A stretch of 6,390 nucleotides of DNA from DASQUP01 sp035641235 (GCA_035641235.1 DASQUP010000164.1:1-6390); one strand, 5' to 3'. Shown: positions 1-5,734, counted from the first letter of the stretch. Numbers and translations are program-made. The notes: a model not told the origin generated them from the letters alone.

Positions 1-309
1 GACCGGCAGGGGGAACGCGGGGTCGGCCTCGCTCTCCTCGGCGCACGTGGCCTGGAACTCGACGGCGGCCCGCACCGCTTGTGACGGGGACTCGAACACG
101 GCCAGGGCCTCGTCGCCCCGCAGCTCGATGACCCGGCCCCCTCGCGCCTCCACGGCATCGCGGGCCAGATCGGCGAACCGCTTGGCGAGGAGGGCGGCTG
201 CGGCGTCCCCGCGCTCGGCCGTGAAACGCGAGTAGCCTCGGACGTCGGCGATCAGGAAGCTCAAGACGAGCGTGGACCGTCCGGACTCGTCGGTCACCTG
301 CTTGGCCAT
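1..309 (-). CDS. Class III adenylate/guanylate cyclase-domain protein, N-terminal part (cut by window edge)
   Basis: The reverse strand has an open frame from an ATG at 309-307 to the window edge, giving 103 residues. The N-terminus lies directly on a nucleotide cyclase catalytic domain with no leader domain. Residues 18-30 read FLIADVRGYSRFT, with Asp22 at the first metal-binding position. Residues 62-72 read ELRGDEALAVF, with Asp66 at the second. The family normally makes cAMP or cGMP from ATP or GTP using two metal ions. In classical enzymes a Lys before the second Asp reads the purine; here that position appears to be Glu62, so substrate choice or even activity is uncertain. The remaining catalytic residues (transition-state Asn/Arg) and any C-terminal domain lie outside the window. 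No signal peptide or membrane segment is visible, so a cytoplasmic protein is likely. It is transcribed away from everything to its right. The domain call is firm; activity is not shown. Confidence 0.85.
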   Translation of the reverse strand, partial: MAKQVTDESGRSTLVLSFLIADVRGYSRFTAERGDAAAALLAKRFADLARDAVEARGGRVIELRGDEALAVFESPSQAVRAAVEFQATCAEESEADPAFPLPV

Positions 310-599
310 CGGCCCCCCATTCGTGCAACGAGTATGACGTCGCCGTGGGGACCGGACAAGGTGATGACGAACACACTCCCACGGTGTTGCTCGGCACCAA
401 CCCGATCGTCGTCGCCAAGGTGCGCGACCTTCGGACCGCGGGTCGCATGACCGAGCCATGCGCGTCGGCGTTCGAAGGAGTCAGGGATGTACCCGAGGAA
501 GGGAAGACCCAACACATCATGGCTGCCCTCGGGCGCTTGACGCCCGAATCGGGCTCCTTGTCACTCAGCCGACCTGCCAAGACATCCGTCAGACGGACG
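310..599. other. Intergenic stretch without a convincing gene
   Basis: Frames are open on both strands here, as expected at this GC content, but none gives a recognisable domain, biased third positions or a good ribosome binding site. It must hold the promoter of the leftward cyclase gene. It may also contain the decayed N-terminal part of the pseudogene whose recognisable portion starts near 600, but no upstream portion can be aligned by eye. Confidence 0.5.
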
Positions 600-943
600 C
601 CCTGCAACCTCCGCAACGGCCCAGCCGGGAACACACGGCCCACCCGGGGAGAGATCGTGGAGTCATCGATGGCTACCGTGGCATGCAGTTGGAATGGTCG
701 GTCCCGGCCAACATCGACTTCTCCAAGTGCGATGACGTTGATTTCAGGAGCTGGACCGGGGTGGCGGGCTCCTGGGGGGGCAGCGTCCGGTATCAGCTGG
801 GCCCGGGGCAGGCCGACGGTTGTGGATCCTCGATGTCGACGGGGAGCGACTCGTGATCGACGGGCTGTACATGCCCTCGGCCGATGCCAAGGAATCGCGA
901 GGAGCTCTGGCAGGTCATGGAGTCGATCCGCTTCGAGACGTAG
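600..943 (+). pseudogene. Frameshifted remnant of an actinobacterial uncharacterised protein (C-terminal domain)
   Basis: Successive frames reconstruct one protein tail. In frame 3 around 630-655 the peptide NTRPTRGEIVE is readable. Frame 2 from about 665 gives IDGYRGMQLEWSVPANIDF and, further on, SVRYQLGPGQAD up to about 816. Frame 1 then gives WILDVDGERLVIDGLYMP and SADAK (about 821-888). Frame 2 resumes with NREELWQVMESIRFET and a TAG stop at 941-943. One missing C near 819 and one extra G near 890 account for the last two switches; an extra two bases or a lost base near 660 would account for the first. From memory, the tail resembles a domain of unknown function found in actinobacterial proteins linked to ECF sigma or anti-sigma loci, with motifs like WILDVDG and a closing ES-I-(R/D). 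No start codon or ribosome binding site can be assigned, and the N-terminal half is not recognisable. The gene is dead or the sequence contains several errors. Confidence 0.65.
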
Positions 944-1234
944 CCACAGAGGTTGCATGTGGTGCGCCGGGGCACCCCGTTGGCGAGAGCGGTGCCGATA
1001 TCCGGCTCGGAGCCGAAGCCAGTACCTCCTGGCCGTCGAACCACTCACCGGTCGGCTTCGAAACCGAGCCCGCGGTTGAAAGGCTGGAGCGAACGCTGAT
1101 GTCGCTCGCCTACGACCACAGGGTTCCGATGTGTGTTCCTCGTCACGTGCAGGATGTGCCGCTGGGTACCGACGAGCGGACTGGCGCGGACTACCGTTGG
1201 CTGGTGGAGCTGGAGACCTCAGGAAGGGGGAGCC
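944..1234 (+). other. Intergenic stretch with inverted repeats
   Basis: No gene can be supported. A short GGTGC/GCACC inverted repeat at 961-976 sits 18 bases after the pseudogene stop and could be a weak terminator, although no T tract follows. A longer imperfect inverted repeat lies at 1004-1070. One plus frame stays open through 1072-1234, and its peptide (for example AVERLERTLMSLAYDHR) is weakly reminiscent of anti-sigma N-termini. It lacks a start and a clear domain, so it is not called as a gene. Confidence 0.4.
1004..1070. repeat. Imperfect 17-bp inverted repeat, 33-bp spacer
   Basis: The arm at 1004-1020 and the reverse complement of 1054-1070 match at 14 of 17 positions; the three mismatches are consecutive in the middle. 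The left arm also contains its own short palindrome, CGGCTC-G-GAGCCG at 1003-1015. The repeat lies between the pseudogene and the small membrane protein gene and could be an operator, an attenuating RNA fold or chance at this GC content. Confidence 0.4.
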
Positions 1235-1546
1235 ATGAGCACCGGAACGATCGCGGTCCAAGCGGGGAGACGGCGTCGGCGGTGGATGGTCTGGATGGTC
1301 GGCTCATTCGTAGCAATCGCCATGGCGGTGCTGACCGTTGCGGCCGTCACGAGCGTGATATCCAACGAACCCATCGCCGAGGAGTCCTCGGTGGTCCTGC
1401 CGATCTTCGGCGGTGGGCCCATCCATCCGGGCGGCTGGGAGGAGAGGCACGCCGGGTACGGAGACACCTTCCGCGAGTCTGCAGCCGGTCAGTCAGCTTC
1501 CGGGTACGGACGCAGCTTTGGGGAGACAGCTCACCAGAGGGGGTAA
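1235..1546 (+). CDS. Small single-pass membrane protein of unknown function
   Basis: This encodes 103 residues from an ATG preceded by a strong purine-rich ribosome binding site (AGGAAGGGGG at 1221-1230, four bases before the start). After a basic stretch at residues 11-16 (GRRRRR) comes one hydrophobic helix, about residues 17-41, rich in Val, Ala, Met and Trp. The positive-inside rule predicts a cytoplasmic N-terminus and an extracytoplasmic tail of about 60 residues. That tail is rich in Gly, His, Ser and Glu and contains no motif I recognise. G/C-biased third positions hold through the first two thirds and weaken near the end, so the last 20-30 codons may have drifted or shifted frame. 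The gene lies upstream of two lipoprotein genes on the same strand, with a hairpin between, and may belong to the same envelope locus. Function is unknown. Confidence 0.6.
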   Translation: MSTGTIAVQAGRRRRRWMVWMVGSFVAIAMAVLTVAAVTSVISNEPIAEESSVVLPIFGGGPIHPGGWEERHAGYGDTFRESAAGQSASGYGRSFGETAHQRG

Positions 1547-1602
1547 CAGTTCGGCCGGGGTCGTTCTGTCGGCTCGTCACGGGCTCCTGCTTCGAGGGAG
1601 CC

Positions 1603-1644
1603 GCTTGAGAACGGCTCGAGAGAGGTTTCCAGCCGTTCTCAAGC
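1603..1644. repeat. Perfect 14-bp hairpin (14-nt loop) ahead of the lipoprotein genes
   Basis: GCTTGAGAACGGCT at 1603-1616 is the exact reverse complement of AGCCGTTCTCAAGC at 1631-1644. It lies 57 bases after the membrane-protein stop and 62 bases before the first lipoprotein start. No T tract follows on either strand. It could be a terminator of the non-T-tract kind common in high-GC Gram-positives, a leader RNA structure, or a binding site for a dimeric regulator. Confidence 0.6.
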
Positions 1645-1706
1645 CTCATCCGCCAACCTCGCACCATGGTCCTCATGCGAGCGGCCACCGACGGGGAGAA
1701 AAGAGA

Positions 1707-2795
1707 ATGCGCAGCTGGGGAGTAGTGAGAAAAGGAGCAGCAACCTCGTTCGATCGCCGGGTGCTCCTCGCGACCGTGACGAGCCTTGTGCTCGCGGCCG
1801 CATGCGCCGGAGAGGCGGGCGTCGACTCAGCAGTCCGGACCGAACCCCTGGTCACCCCGGGCGACAGCCAGGCGGGGACGTCGTCGGAGATCACGCCGGA
1901 CCCCGCAACTGGGGCGGACCTATTCCTGGTCGACCCGGAGTCCGGGCACGTGACGGAGCTCGTCGTCGCGGAGGGCGACCAAACCGACCCGGAACGCTCG
2001 CCGACCGGCAGGCACGTGGTGTACGAGGGCGAAATCGCGGGGAGCAAGCCTCAAATATTCGTGCTGGAGGCCGACGGGACGGAGCGGATGCTGACGCATA
2101 TGCCGAGCGGTGCCCAGGACCCCACGTGGTCGCCGGACGGACGCCGGATCGCTTTCGCGAGCAGTGGTCCCCATGGCGACATCTTCGTGATGAACGCCGA
2201 CGGCACGGACATCCGCAGGCTGGCTGGAACCCCGAAGCGCGACGTTGCCCCCGACTGGTTTCCGGATGGAACGCGCATCGTGTTCAACACCTTGTGTGGC
2301 GAGTCCCGGGAGTGTCGATCGTGGCCTGTTAAGGGGGAGGGACGCTCGTTCCTGTCCTGGTCGGGGATCTGGATGACCTCAGCGGCCGATGGCTCCCTTA
2401 CTCAGCTCACCGAGAACAACGAACTCGACGGCGACTACAGCGCGGCGTGGTCGCCCGGCGGCCAGTGGATCGCGTTCATCCGCTGGGAACACCCCGGAGC
2501 CCCGCCTCGTGAGTATCCCTTCTTTGGCGAGCGGGGCCTGACGGGTCTGTGGCTCATGCGGCCGGACGGCACCGAGCAGCACCGGCTCGTCGAGTACTGG
2601 GGGCACTTGGACTCCCCGACCTGGTCCCCAAACGGGCGCTCGATCGCTTTTCTCGATTGGCATCACGAACGGACGATTCGCGTCGCCGACGTGGCGGAGG
2701 AACAAGTCCGCAGCCTCCGGACCGGCGCAATCGTCCACGAATTGAGCTGGGGTACGCACGGAATCCTGGGCTCTGTGGGAGGAGACCCCGCATGA
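1707..2795 (+). CDS. PD40/TolB-like beta-propeller lipoprotein (first of two)
   Basis: This encodes 362 residues. The ATG at 1707 is preceded by GGGGAG at 1693-1698 and puts a lipoprotein signal peptide at the N-terminus: basic residues (Arg2, Arg8, Lys9, Arg17, Arg18), a hydrophobic core at about 19-32, and AAAC with Cys33 as the likely lipidated residue. The open frame extends further upstream, but that would bury the signal. After a Ser/Thr/Pro-rich linker (about 34-68) come WD40-like PD40 repeats. The clearest are DPTWSPDGRRIAF (138-150), APDWFPDGTRIVF (181-193), SAAWSPGGQWIAF (245-257) and SPTWSPNGRSIAF (303-315), with a weaker one near 96-107. Strands of the type IFVMNADGT alternate with them. 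The fold is a TolB-like propeller used for protein contacts; no catalytic residues are evident. It probably sits on the outer face of the membrane. The next gene begins within 20 bases and encodes the same architecture, which suggests co-transcription. Partner and function are unknown. Confidence 0.85.
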   Translation: MRSWGVVRKGAATSFDRRVLLATVTSLVLAAACAGEAGVDSAVRTEPLVTPGDSQAGTSSEITPDPATGADLFLVDPESGHVTELVVAEGDQTDPERSPTGRHVVYEGEIAGSKPQIFVLEADGTERMLTHMPSGAQDPTWSPDGRRIAFASSGPHGDIFVMNADGTDIRRLAGTPKRDVAPDWFPDGTRIVFNTLCGESRECRSWPVKGEGRSFLSWSGIWMTSAADGSLTQLTENNELDGDYSAAWSPGGQWIAFIRWEHPGAPPREYPFFGERGLTGLWLMRPDGTEQHRLVEYWGHLDSPTWSPNGRSIAFLDWHHERTIRVADVAEEQVRSLRTGAIVHELSWGTHGILGSVGGDPA

Positions 2796-2813
2796 CAAGA
2801 AAGGTGGTCAAGA

Positions 2814-3866
2814 TTGCTTAGCAAGCAGATCAAGCTCGACAGTGGATCACGTAGGCAGCCGGAGGATCGGGAACGGCCGAACGCCCCTCGCCCGCCATTC
2901 GCACTGGTTGCTGCGATAGCCTTGGCTGTCGCGACGGGGGCCATCTCGTGTGCTTCGGAGGATGGAGCGGCCCCACCCGCCCATCGGCAGGGCGGCCTGT
3001 CGCCGGGCCTCTCGGACCGCACCCCGATGCCGGCGAGCCAACCGGGGGAAAACGTCGCCGATGTTCACGGCTGGATCGCCTATGGAGATGCATCTGGCAT
3101 CTGGGCCCTGGACGCGGCGAACCCCGAAGACCGAGTTGAGCTGAATCGGCGCGGGGGACATCCATGGGCGTGGTCGAGCGACGGGTCGAAGCTGCTCATT
3201 CAGCGGGATGCGCAGCTGGTCGTACTGAACTCCGATGGGACCGAGACCGTCCTAGCCGATTCTGACGAAGGCTTCATTAGCGGGGGCTCCTTCACTCCCG
3301 ACGGATCGACGGTGGTCTACGCGACGCTAGGCGGTGACTGGACATCGGCCATCTACGCGGTGAGTTCCGAGGGCGGCTCTCCGAGGATCCTTCTGCTTGG
3401 GGGGCGGCGAGTGTACTACCCAGAGGCCGGACGCAGCTTCCGCACGGCTGTGTCTAACCCGAGCTTGTCCCCCGACGGCTCCCAGATCGCGTATTTCGAG
3501 GGCATGGGGGACTGGGGTAACAGCCTCTGGGTCATGAACGCCGACGGGACCGGCAGGCGCCAGATCCTCGTTGGAGAGGAGGAGACGCAGTACGGCCACG
3601 TGTACACGCTTCAGTGGTCGCCCGATGGCACTCGTCTTTCCTTCGCGTTCCGGGGCGAGCCCGGCGGTATCAACATCGTTAACGCCGACGGCTCGGACCT
3701 TTCCCGGCTCGGCCGCGGGAGGAATCCGTATTGGTCGCCGGACGGGTCGTGGATCTCTTACTCATCCCTCTGGATCGCGACTCCTGGCGGGAGTCACGTG
3801 CGCGACCTTGGGGATGGCAGATCCGGGCCCTGGATCGACCAGCTCATCGGGTGGGGGGAGAAGTAA
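2814..3866 (+). CDS. PD40/TolB-like beta-propeller lipoprotein (second of two)
   Basis: This encodes 350 residues from a TTG start at 2814. TTG is the only plausible initiator in this frame after the preceding in-frame stop, and GAAAGG at 2799-2804 serves as ribosome binding site. The N-terminus has a basic stretch, a hydrophobic core at about residues 28-44 (FALVAAIALAVATGAI) and Cys46 in AISC, a plausible lipobox. Propeller repeats follow: GHPWAWSSDGSKLLI (115-129), GGSFTPDGSTVVY (157-169), NPSLSPDGSQIAY (215-227), LQWSPDGTRLSF (266-277) and NPYWSPDGSWISY (304-316), interleaved with LWVMNADGT and INIVNADGS strands. Architecture and length match the gene before it, but the sequences are too different for a recent duplication. 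An ATG overlapping the upstream stop (ATGA at 2792-2795) opens only nine codons in another frame, so the natural start could be that ATG with a one-base shift. No enzyme signature is visible; an extracytoplasmic binding or scaffolding role is inferred. Confidence 0.85.
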   Translation: MLSKQIKLDSGSRRQPEDRERPNAPRPPFALVAAIALAVATGAISCASEDGAAPPAHRQGGLSPGLSDRTPMPASQPGENVADVHGWIAYGDASGIWALDAANPEDRVELNRRGGHPWAWSSDGSKLLIQRDAQLVVLNSDGTETVLADSDEGFISGGSFTPDGSTVVYATLGGDWTSAIYAVSSEGGSPRILLLGGRRVYYPEAGRSFRTAVSNPSLSPDGSQIAYFEGMGDWGNSLWVMNADGTGRRQILVGEEETQYGHVYTLQWSPDGTRLSFAFRGEPGGINIVNADGSDLSRLGRGRNPYWSPDGSWISYSSLWIATPGGSHVRDLGDGRSGPWIDQLIGWGEK

Positions 3867-3903
3867 CACCAGGATCTGGGGTTCCGTCGCGGGCGACCCG
3901 ATG

Positions 3904-3929
3904 GCACCGCTGGTGTTGACCAGCGGTGC
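3904..3929 (+). terminator. Hairpin terminator candidate after the lipoprotein pair
   Basis: GCACCGCTGGT (3904-3914) and ACCAGCGGTGC (3919-3929) form a perfect 11-bp stem with a four-base loop, 37 bases after the stop of the second lipoprotein gene. No T run follows, which is usual for high-GC actinobacterial terminators. Its position between an operon end and a separate sigma-factor start supports a terminator. Confidence 0.6.
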
Positions 3930-4046
3930 GCTGCTCTCGCATGAGAACCCTTGCGCACGCGGCGCCGTCCGAACTCGGGGAGGTGATTCCCTCCAGAGGC
4001 AGCGCTCGGAACCTGCAACGCCGCGCAGGGCTGAGGGGTTGGGTAG

Positions 4047-4351
4047 GTGGAGGGTGCGAGATCCGCACGGTGGCCGGCAAGGGAACAGAACCTGGAGTTC
4101 ACCGAGTTCTTCCAGGCCCAGTTTCCGGACCTGGTCCGGGGCTCATCCTGCTGACCGCGGACCGTCACGAGGCCGAGGAGCTCGCGCAGGAGGCCATGGC
4201 CCGGGCCTACGCCTGGTGGGATCGGGTCGGCCGGATGAACTCCCCCGGAGGGTACGTGTACCGGACAGCTGTGAACCTCAATCGCAAACGGCTCCGCCAC
4301 CCCTGGGTCGAATCCGTCCTGGCTATTCCTGCTCCTGCTTCTCGACGATGA
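4047..4351 (+). pseudogene. ECF-type RNA polymerase sigma factor, frameshifted and truncated
   Basis: Region 2 of an ECF sigma-70 factor is readable in two frames. From a GTG at 4047 (GAGGGG eight bases upstream; an in-frame TAG ends just before it) frame 3 gives 31 residues including LEFTEFFQAQFPDLVR. The protein then continues in frame 2 from about 4140 with GLILLTADRHEAEELAQEAM, an ARAYAWWDRVGR block and SPGGYVYRTAVNLNRKRLR. One missing G in the GGGG run at 4138-4141 explains the shift. Homology ends near 4297, and a short non-homologous tail leads to TGA at 4349-4351. Regions 4.1-4.2, which recognise the -35 element, are absent. Its 3' end overlaps the 3' end of the convergent sduA gene, so insertion of that block probably removed the rest. 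Intact relatives direct polymerase to envelope or stress promoters. As it stands the product cannot work as a sigma factor. Confidence 0.75.
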
Positions 4352-5546
4352 ACCGAGCGCGTTCGTACAGCTCGTCGAACGTGATGACCTCTACGTCCAG
4401 CTCGCCGCGCCGCCACATCTCGAAGCTGGTCAGCTTCTCGACGTTGACCTCCTCGCCGTCCACGAGCTGACTCAGCTGCCCCGCGACGACGACCTGTCTG
4501 GGGCGAATGGTGGACACTTCGAACTCGAACTCGCCGCTGGCTCGGTGCTGCCGATGGAGGTCTCCCAGCTTCTTCACAGCCTTGTGTGCGGTCTTACGAA
4601 CCTGTGAGATCGCGCCCGTCAGCTCGGCGCTCGGCTGGTATACGTCCGGGTGTCGGTACGGAGCCCCGGCCAGCAGGGGTGCCTCGTGTGGCTTGATCTC
4701 GGCGAAGAGCAGCGTCTCGATGAAGCCCTTCGTCTTCATCAACGCGTCCGTCCTCTTTCCGCCTCCACCGAAAACGTTCCGGGCAGTCGTGATCTGCTCC
4801 AGCCGCTCGTCCCGGTAGCCGTCGCAGGCGACGAGGATCAGGCCGTACCCGAAGATCCAGGTGTTCTCCTCGAAGAATGCTTGCCACGCACGCTCGGGAC
4901 CGCCTGCTGCCTCTCGGGCGGCGTCGAAGAAGTCGGCGTCGTACAGGAGTGCCCGGAACCGCTCAAGAGCCTGCCGCCGACCCCGCAACATCTCGACGTC
5001 GTCGTCAGTGAGCTCGCCACTGAGATACGTCCGGACGGCGGAGAGGACGGCGGCCTTCCCTTGGCCTTTCATGGCATCGAGGAGGGCGGCTTCGTCTCCG
5101 CTGGTCACACGGAAATCGTGTGCGGGAAGGACGACGCCACGATAGGCCCGGAGGAAGTCAATCAGCTTCCAGAAGTTGTCTTGGGCCTCGTCGAGGTCGA
5201 CTCGTGACTTGACATGGCCGACGCGGTCGTCGGGAGACGCTGCCTCTTCAGTTGGCGTTTCGGGCCTCCCTTCAGTCTTGTCGCGCTTCCAGGGCGTTAG
5301 CCGCGGCGTGTATCCCTCGTCCTTCTTGATGAGGACCACATCGCACAGAGTGTCGACTTGCGCCCCCTCGCGGAGCAGGAACCGCTTGATCAGGCGGTTG
5401 GGTCGTCGGTCGAAGAAGTAGTGAAACTTGCCATCAGGCCCTTCGCGGATCTCCAGGTCATGAAAGTTGCCGGATGCAACGTCAAACTCGAACTCCTTCT
5501 CCACTTGGAGCCACATGTCCTTCAGGCCCTTCTTGAAGACTGCCAT
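4323..5546 (-). CDS. sduA: Shedu anti-phage defence nuclease SduA (DUF4263)
   Basis: This encodes 407 residues. The ATG at 5546-5544 is preferred because GAGGGG lies six bases upstream; the frame is open to a TTG at 5627, but those extra residues have no counterpart I recognise. Residues 215-400 match the Shedu C-terminal domain (DUF4263). They include FFEENTWIFGYGLILV (224-239), RTDALM with Asp267, LLFAEIK with Glu283 and Lys285, the helix around Gln315 (ISQVRKTAHKAVKKL), and the family's closing VEVITFDELYERARFIVE (385-402). Asp267, Glu283 and Lys285 form a PD-(D/E)XK nuclease core, and no catalytic position looks lost. Residues 1-135 form a separate N-terminal region, with a charged Lys/Glu/Pro linker near 84-110. 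Shedu is known as a single-gene defence system in which SduA cleaves DNA. Here it stands alone between a broken sigma factor and a tRNA-fMet fragment, consistent with mobile cargo. No terminator is seen after its stop, so its transcript may run antisense into the sigma relic. Confidence 0.88.
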   Translation of the reverse strand: MAVFKKGLKDMWLQVEKEFEFDVASGNFHDLEIREGPDGKFHYFFDRRPNRLIKRFLLREGAQVDTLCDVVLIKKDEGYTPRLTPWKRDKTEGRPETPTEEAASPDDRVGHVKSRVDLDEAQDNFWKLIDFLRAYRGVVLPAHDFRVTSGDEAALLDAMKGQGKAAVLSAVRTYLSGELTDDDVEMLRGRRQALERFRALLYDADFFDAAREAAGGPERAWQAFFEENTWIFGYGLILVACDGYRDERLEQITTARNVFGGGGKRTDALMKTKGFIETLLFAEIKPHEAPLLAGAPYRHPDVYQPSAELTGAISQVRKTAHKAVKKLGDLHRQHRASGEFEFEVSTIRPRQVVVAGQLSQLVDGEEVNVEKLTSFEMWRRGELDVEVITFDELYERARFIVEKQEQE

Positions 5547-5608
5547 CTCGCACCCCTCGGGGGCCACGTCGCCTGTCGAGGGTACATCGGGCACTCTTTC
5601 ACCGGCAC

Positions 5609-5629
5609 TTGGGCAAAAGTTGGGCAAAA
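5609..5629. repeat. Tandem TTGGGCAAAA repeat upstream of sduA
   Basis: TTGGGCAAAA occurs at 5609-5618 and again at 5620-5629, an 11-bp period close to one helical turn. It lies 63-83 bases upstream of the sduA ATG, where its promoter should be, and directly after the minus-strand terminator, whose T run it overlaps. It could be a paired protein-binding site. It could also be leftover coding sequence: read on the plus strand it gives ALGQKLGKNR, reminiscent of tails of tRNA-integrating integrases. Confidence 0.45.
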
Positions 5630-5663
5630 ATCGGGGCGGCTCCTCGAACTCCGGAACCGCCCC
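5626..5663 (-). terminator. Intrinsic terminator between the tRNA-fMet fragment and sduA
   Basis: Read on the minus strand, GGGGCGGTTCC (5663-5653) pairs with GGAGCCGCCCC (5643-5633), an 11-bp stem with one mismatch and a nine-base loop. It is followed by GATTTTTG with five T's at 5630-5626. It lies 30 bases after the end of the tRNA 3' half, so it is probably the tRNA's native terminator carried with it. It would also insulate sduA from transcription coming from the right. Confidence 0.7.
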
Positions 5664-5692
5664 TTAGGTCATCTTCCTGACGTTTTGCCTAG

Positions 5693-5734
5693 TTGCGCGG
5701 GCTGGATTTGAACCAGCGACCTCTGGGTTATGAG
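5693..5734 (-). tRNA. 3' half of an initiator tRNA-fMet gene (attachment-site remnant, not functional)
   Basis: On the minus strand the anticodon loop CTCATAA (5734-5728, anticodon CAT) leads into the 3' anticodon stem CCC and variable loop. The T arm follows, with stem GCTGG (5717-5713), loop TTCAAAT and stem CCAGC (5705-5701). The 3' acceptor strand CCGCGCA (5700-5694) and discriminator A (5693) end it; no CCA is encoded. Position 72 is A, the initiator hallmark (C1-A72 mismatch), and CATAACCCAGAGGTC matches bacterial fMet tRNAs. On the 5' side homology stops exactly at the anticodon loop: there is no partner GGG, no D arm and no CGCGCGG 5' acceptor strand. A 3' tRNA half ending there is typical of a tyrosine-recombinase att site. 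An intact copy should exist elsewhere in the genome. Confidence 0.82.

Noticed and set aside
345..1079. Long plus-strand open frame of 244 codons
   Set aside because: It cuts across the frames that carry recognisable motifs at 665-943, is rich in Arg/Ser/Gly as random high-GC frames are, and has no domain or ribosome binding site.
820..1608. Plus-strand open frame of 262 codons beginning WILDVDG
   Set aside because: Only the first 20-odd codons belong to the decayed domain; the rest is out of frame with it and overlaps the better supported small membrane protein.
1673..2798. Several open frames antisense or out of frame to the first lipoprotein
   Set aside because: They mirror the codon structure of the propeller gene, and none has its own domain.
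4303..4319. GGGTCGAATCC resembling a tRNA T loop at the left junction
   Set aside because: The flanking bases do not form a five-pair stem, and the first loop position is G instead of T.
3571..4470. Plus-strand open frame of 299 codons
   Set aside because: It overlaps the end of the second lipoprotein, the hairpin, the sigma relic and the sduA 3' end without matching any of them.
4650..5207. Plus-strand open frame of 185 codons
   Set aside because: It is entirely antisense to sduA, whose conserved nuclease motifs make the minus strand the coding one.
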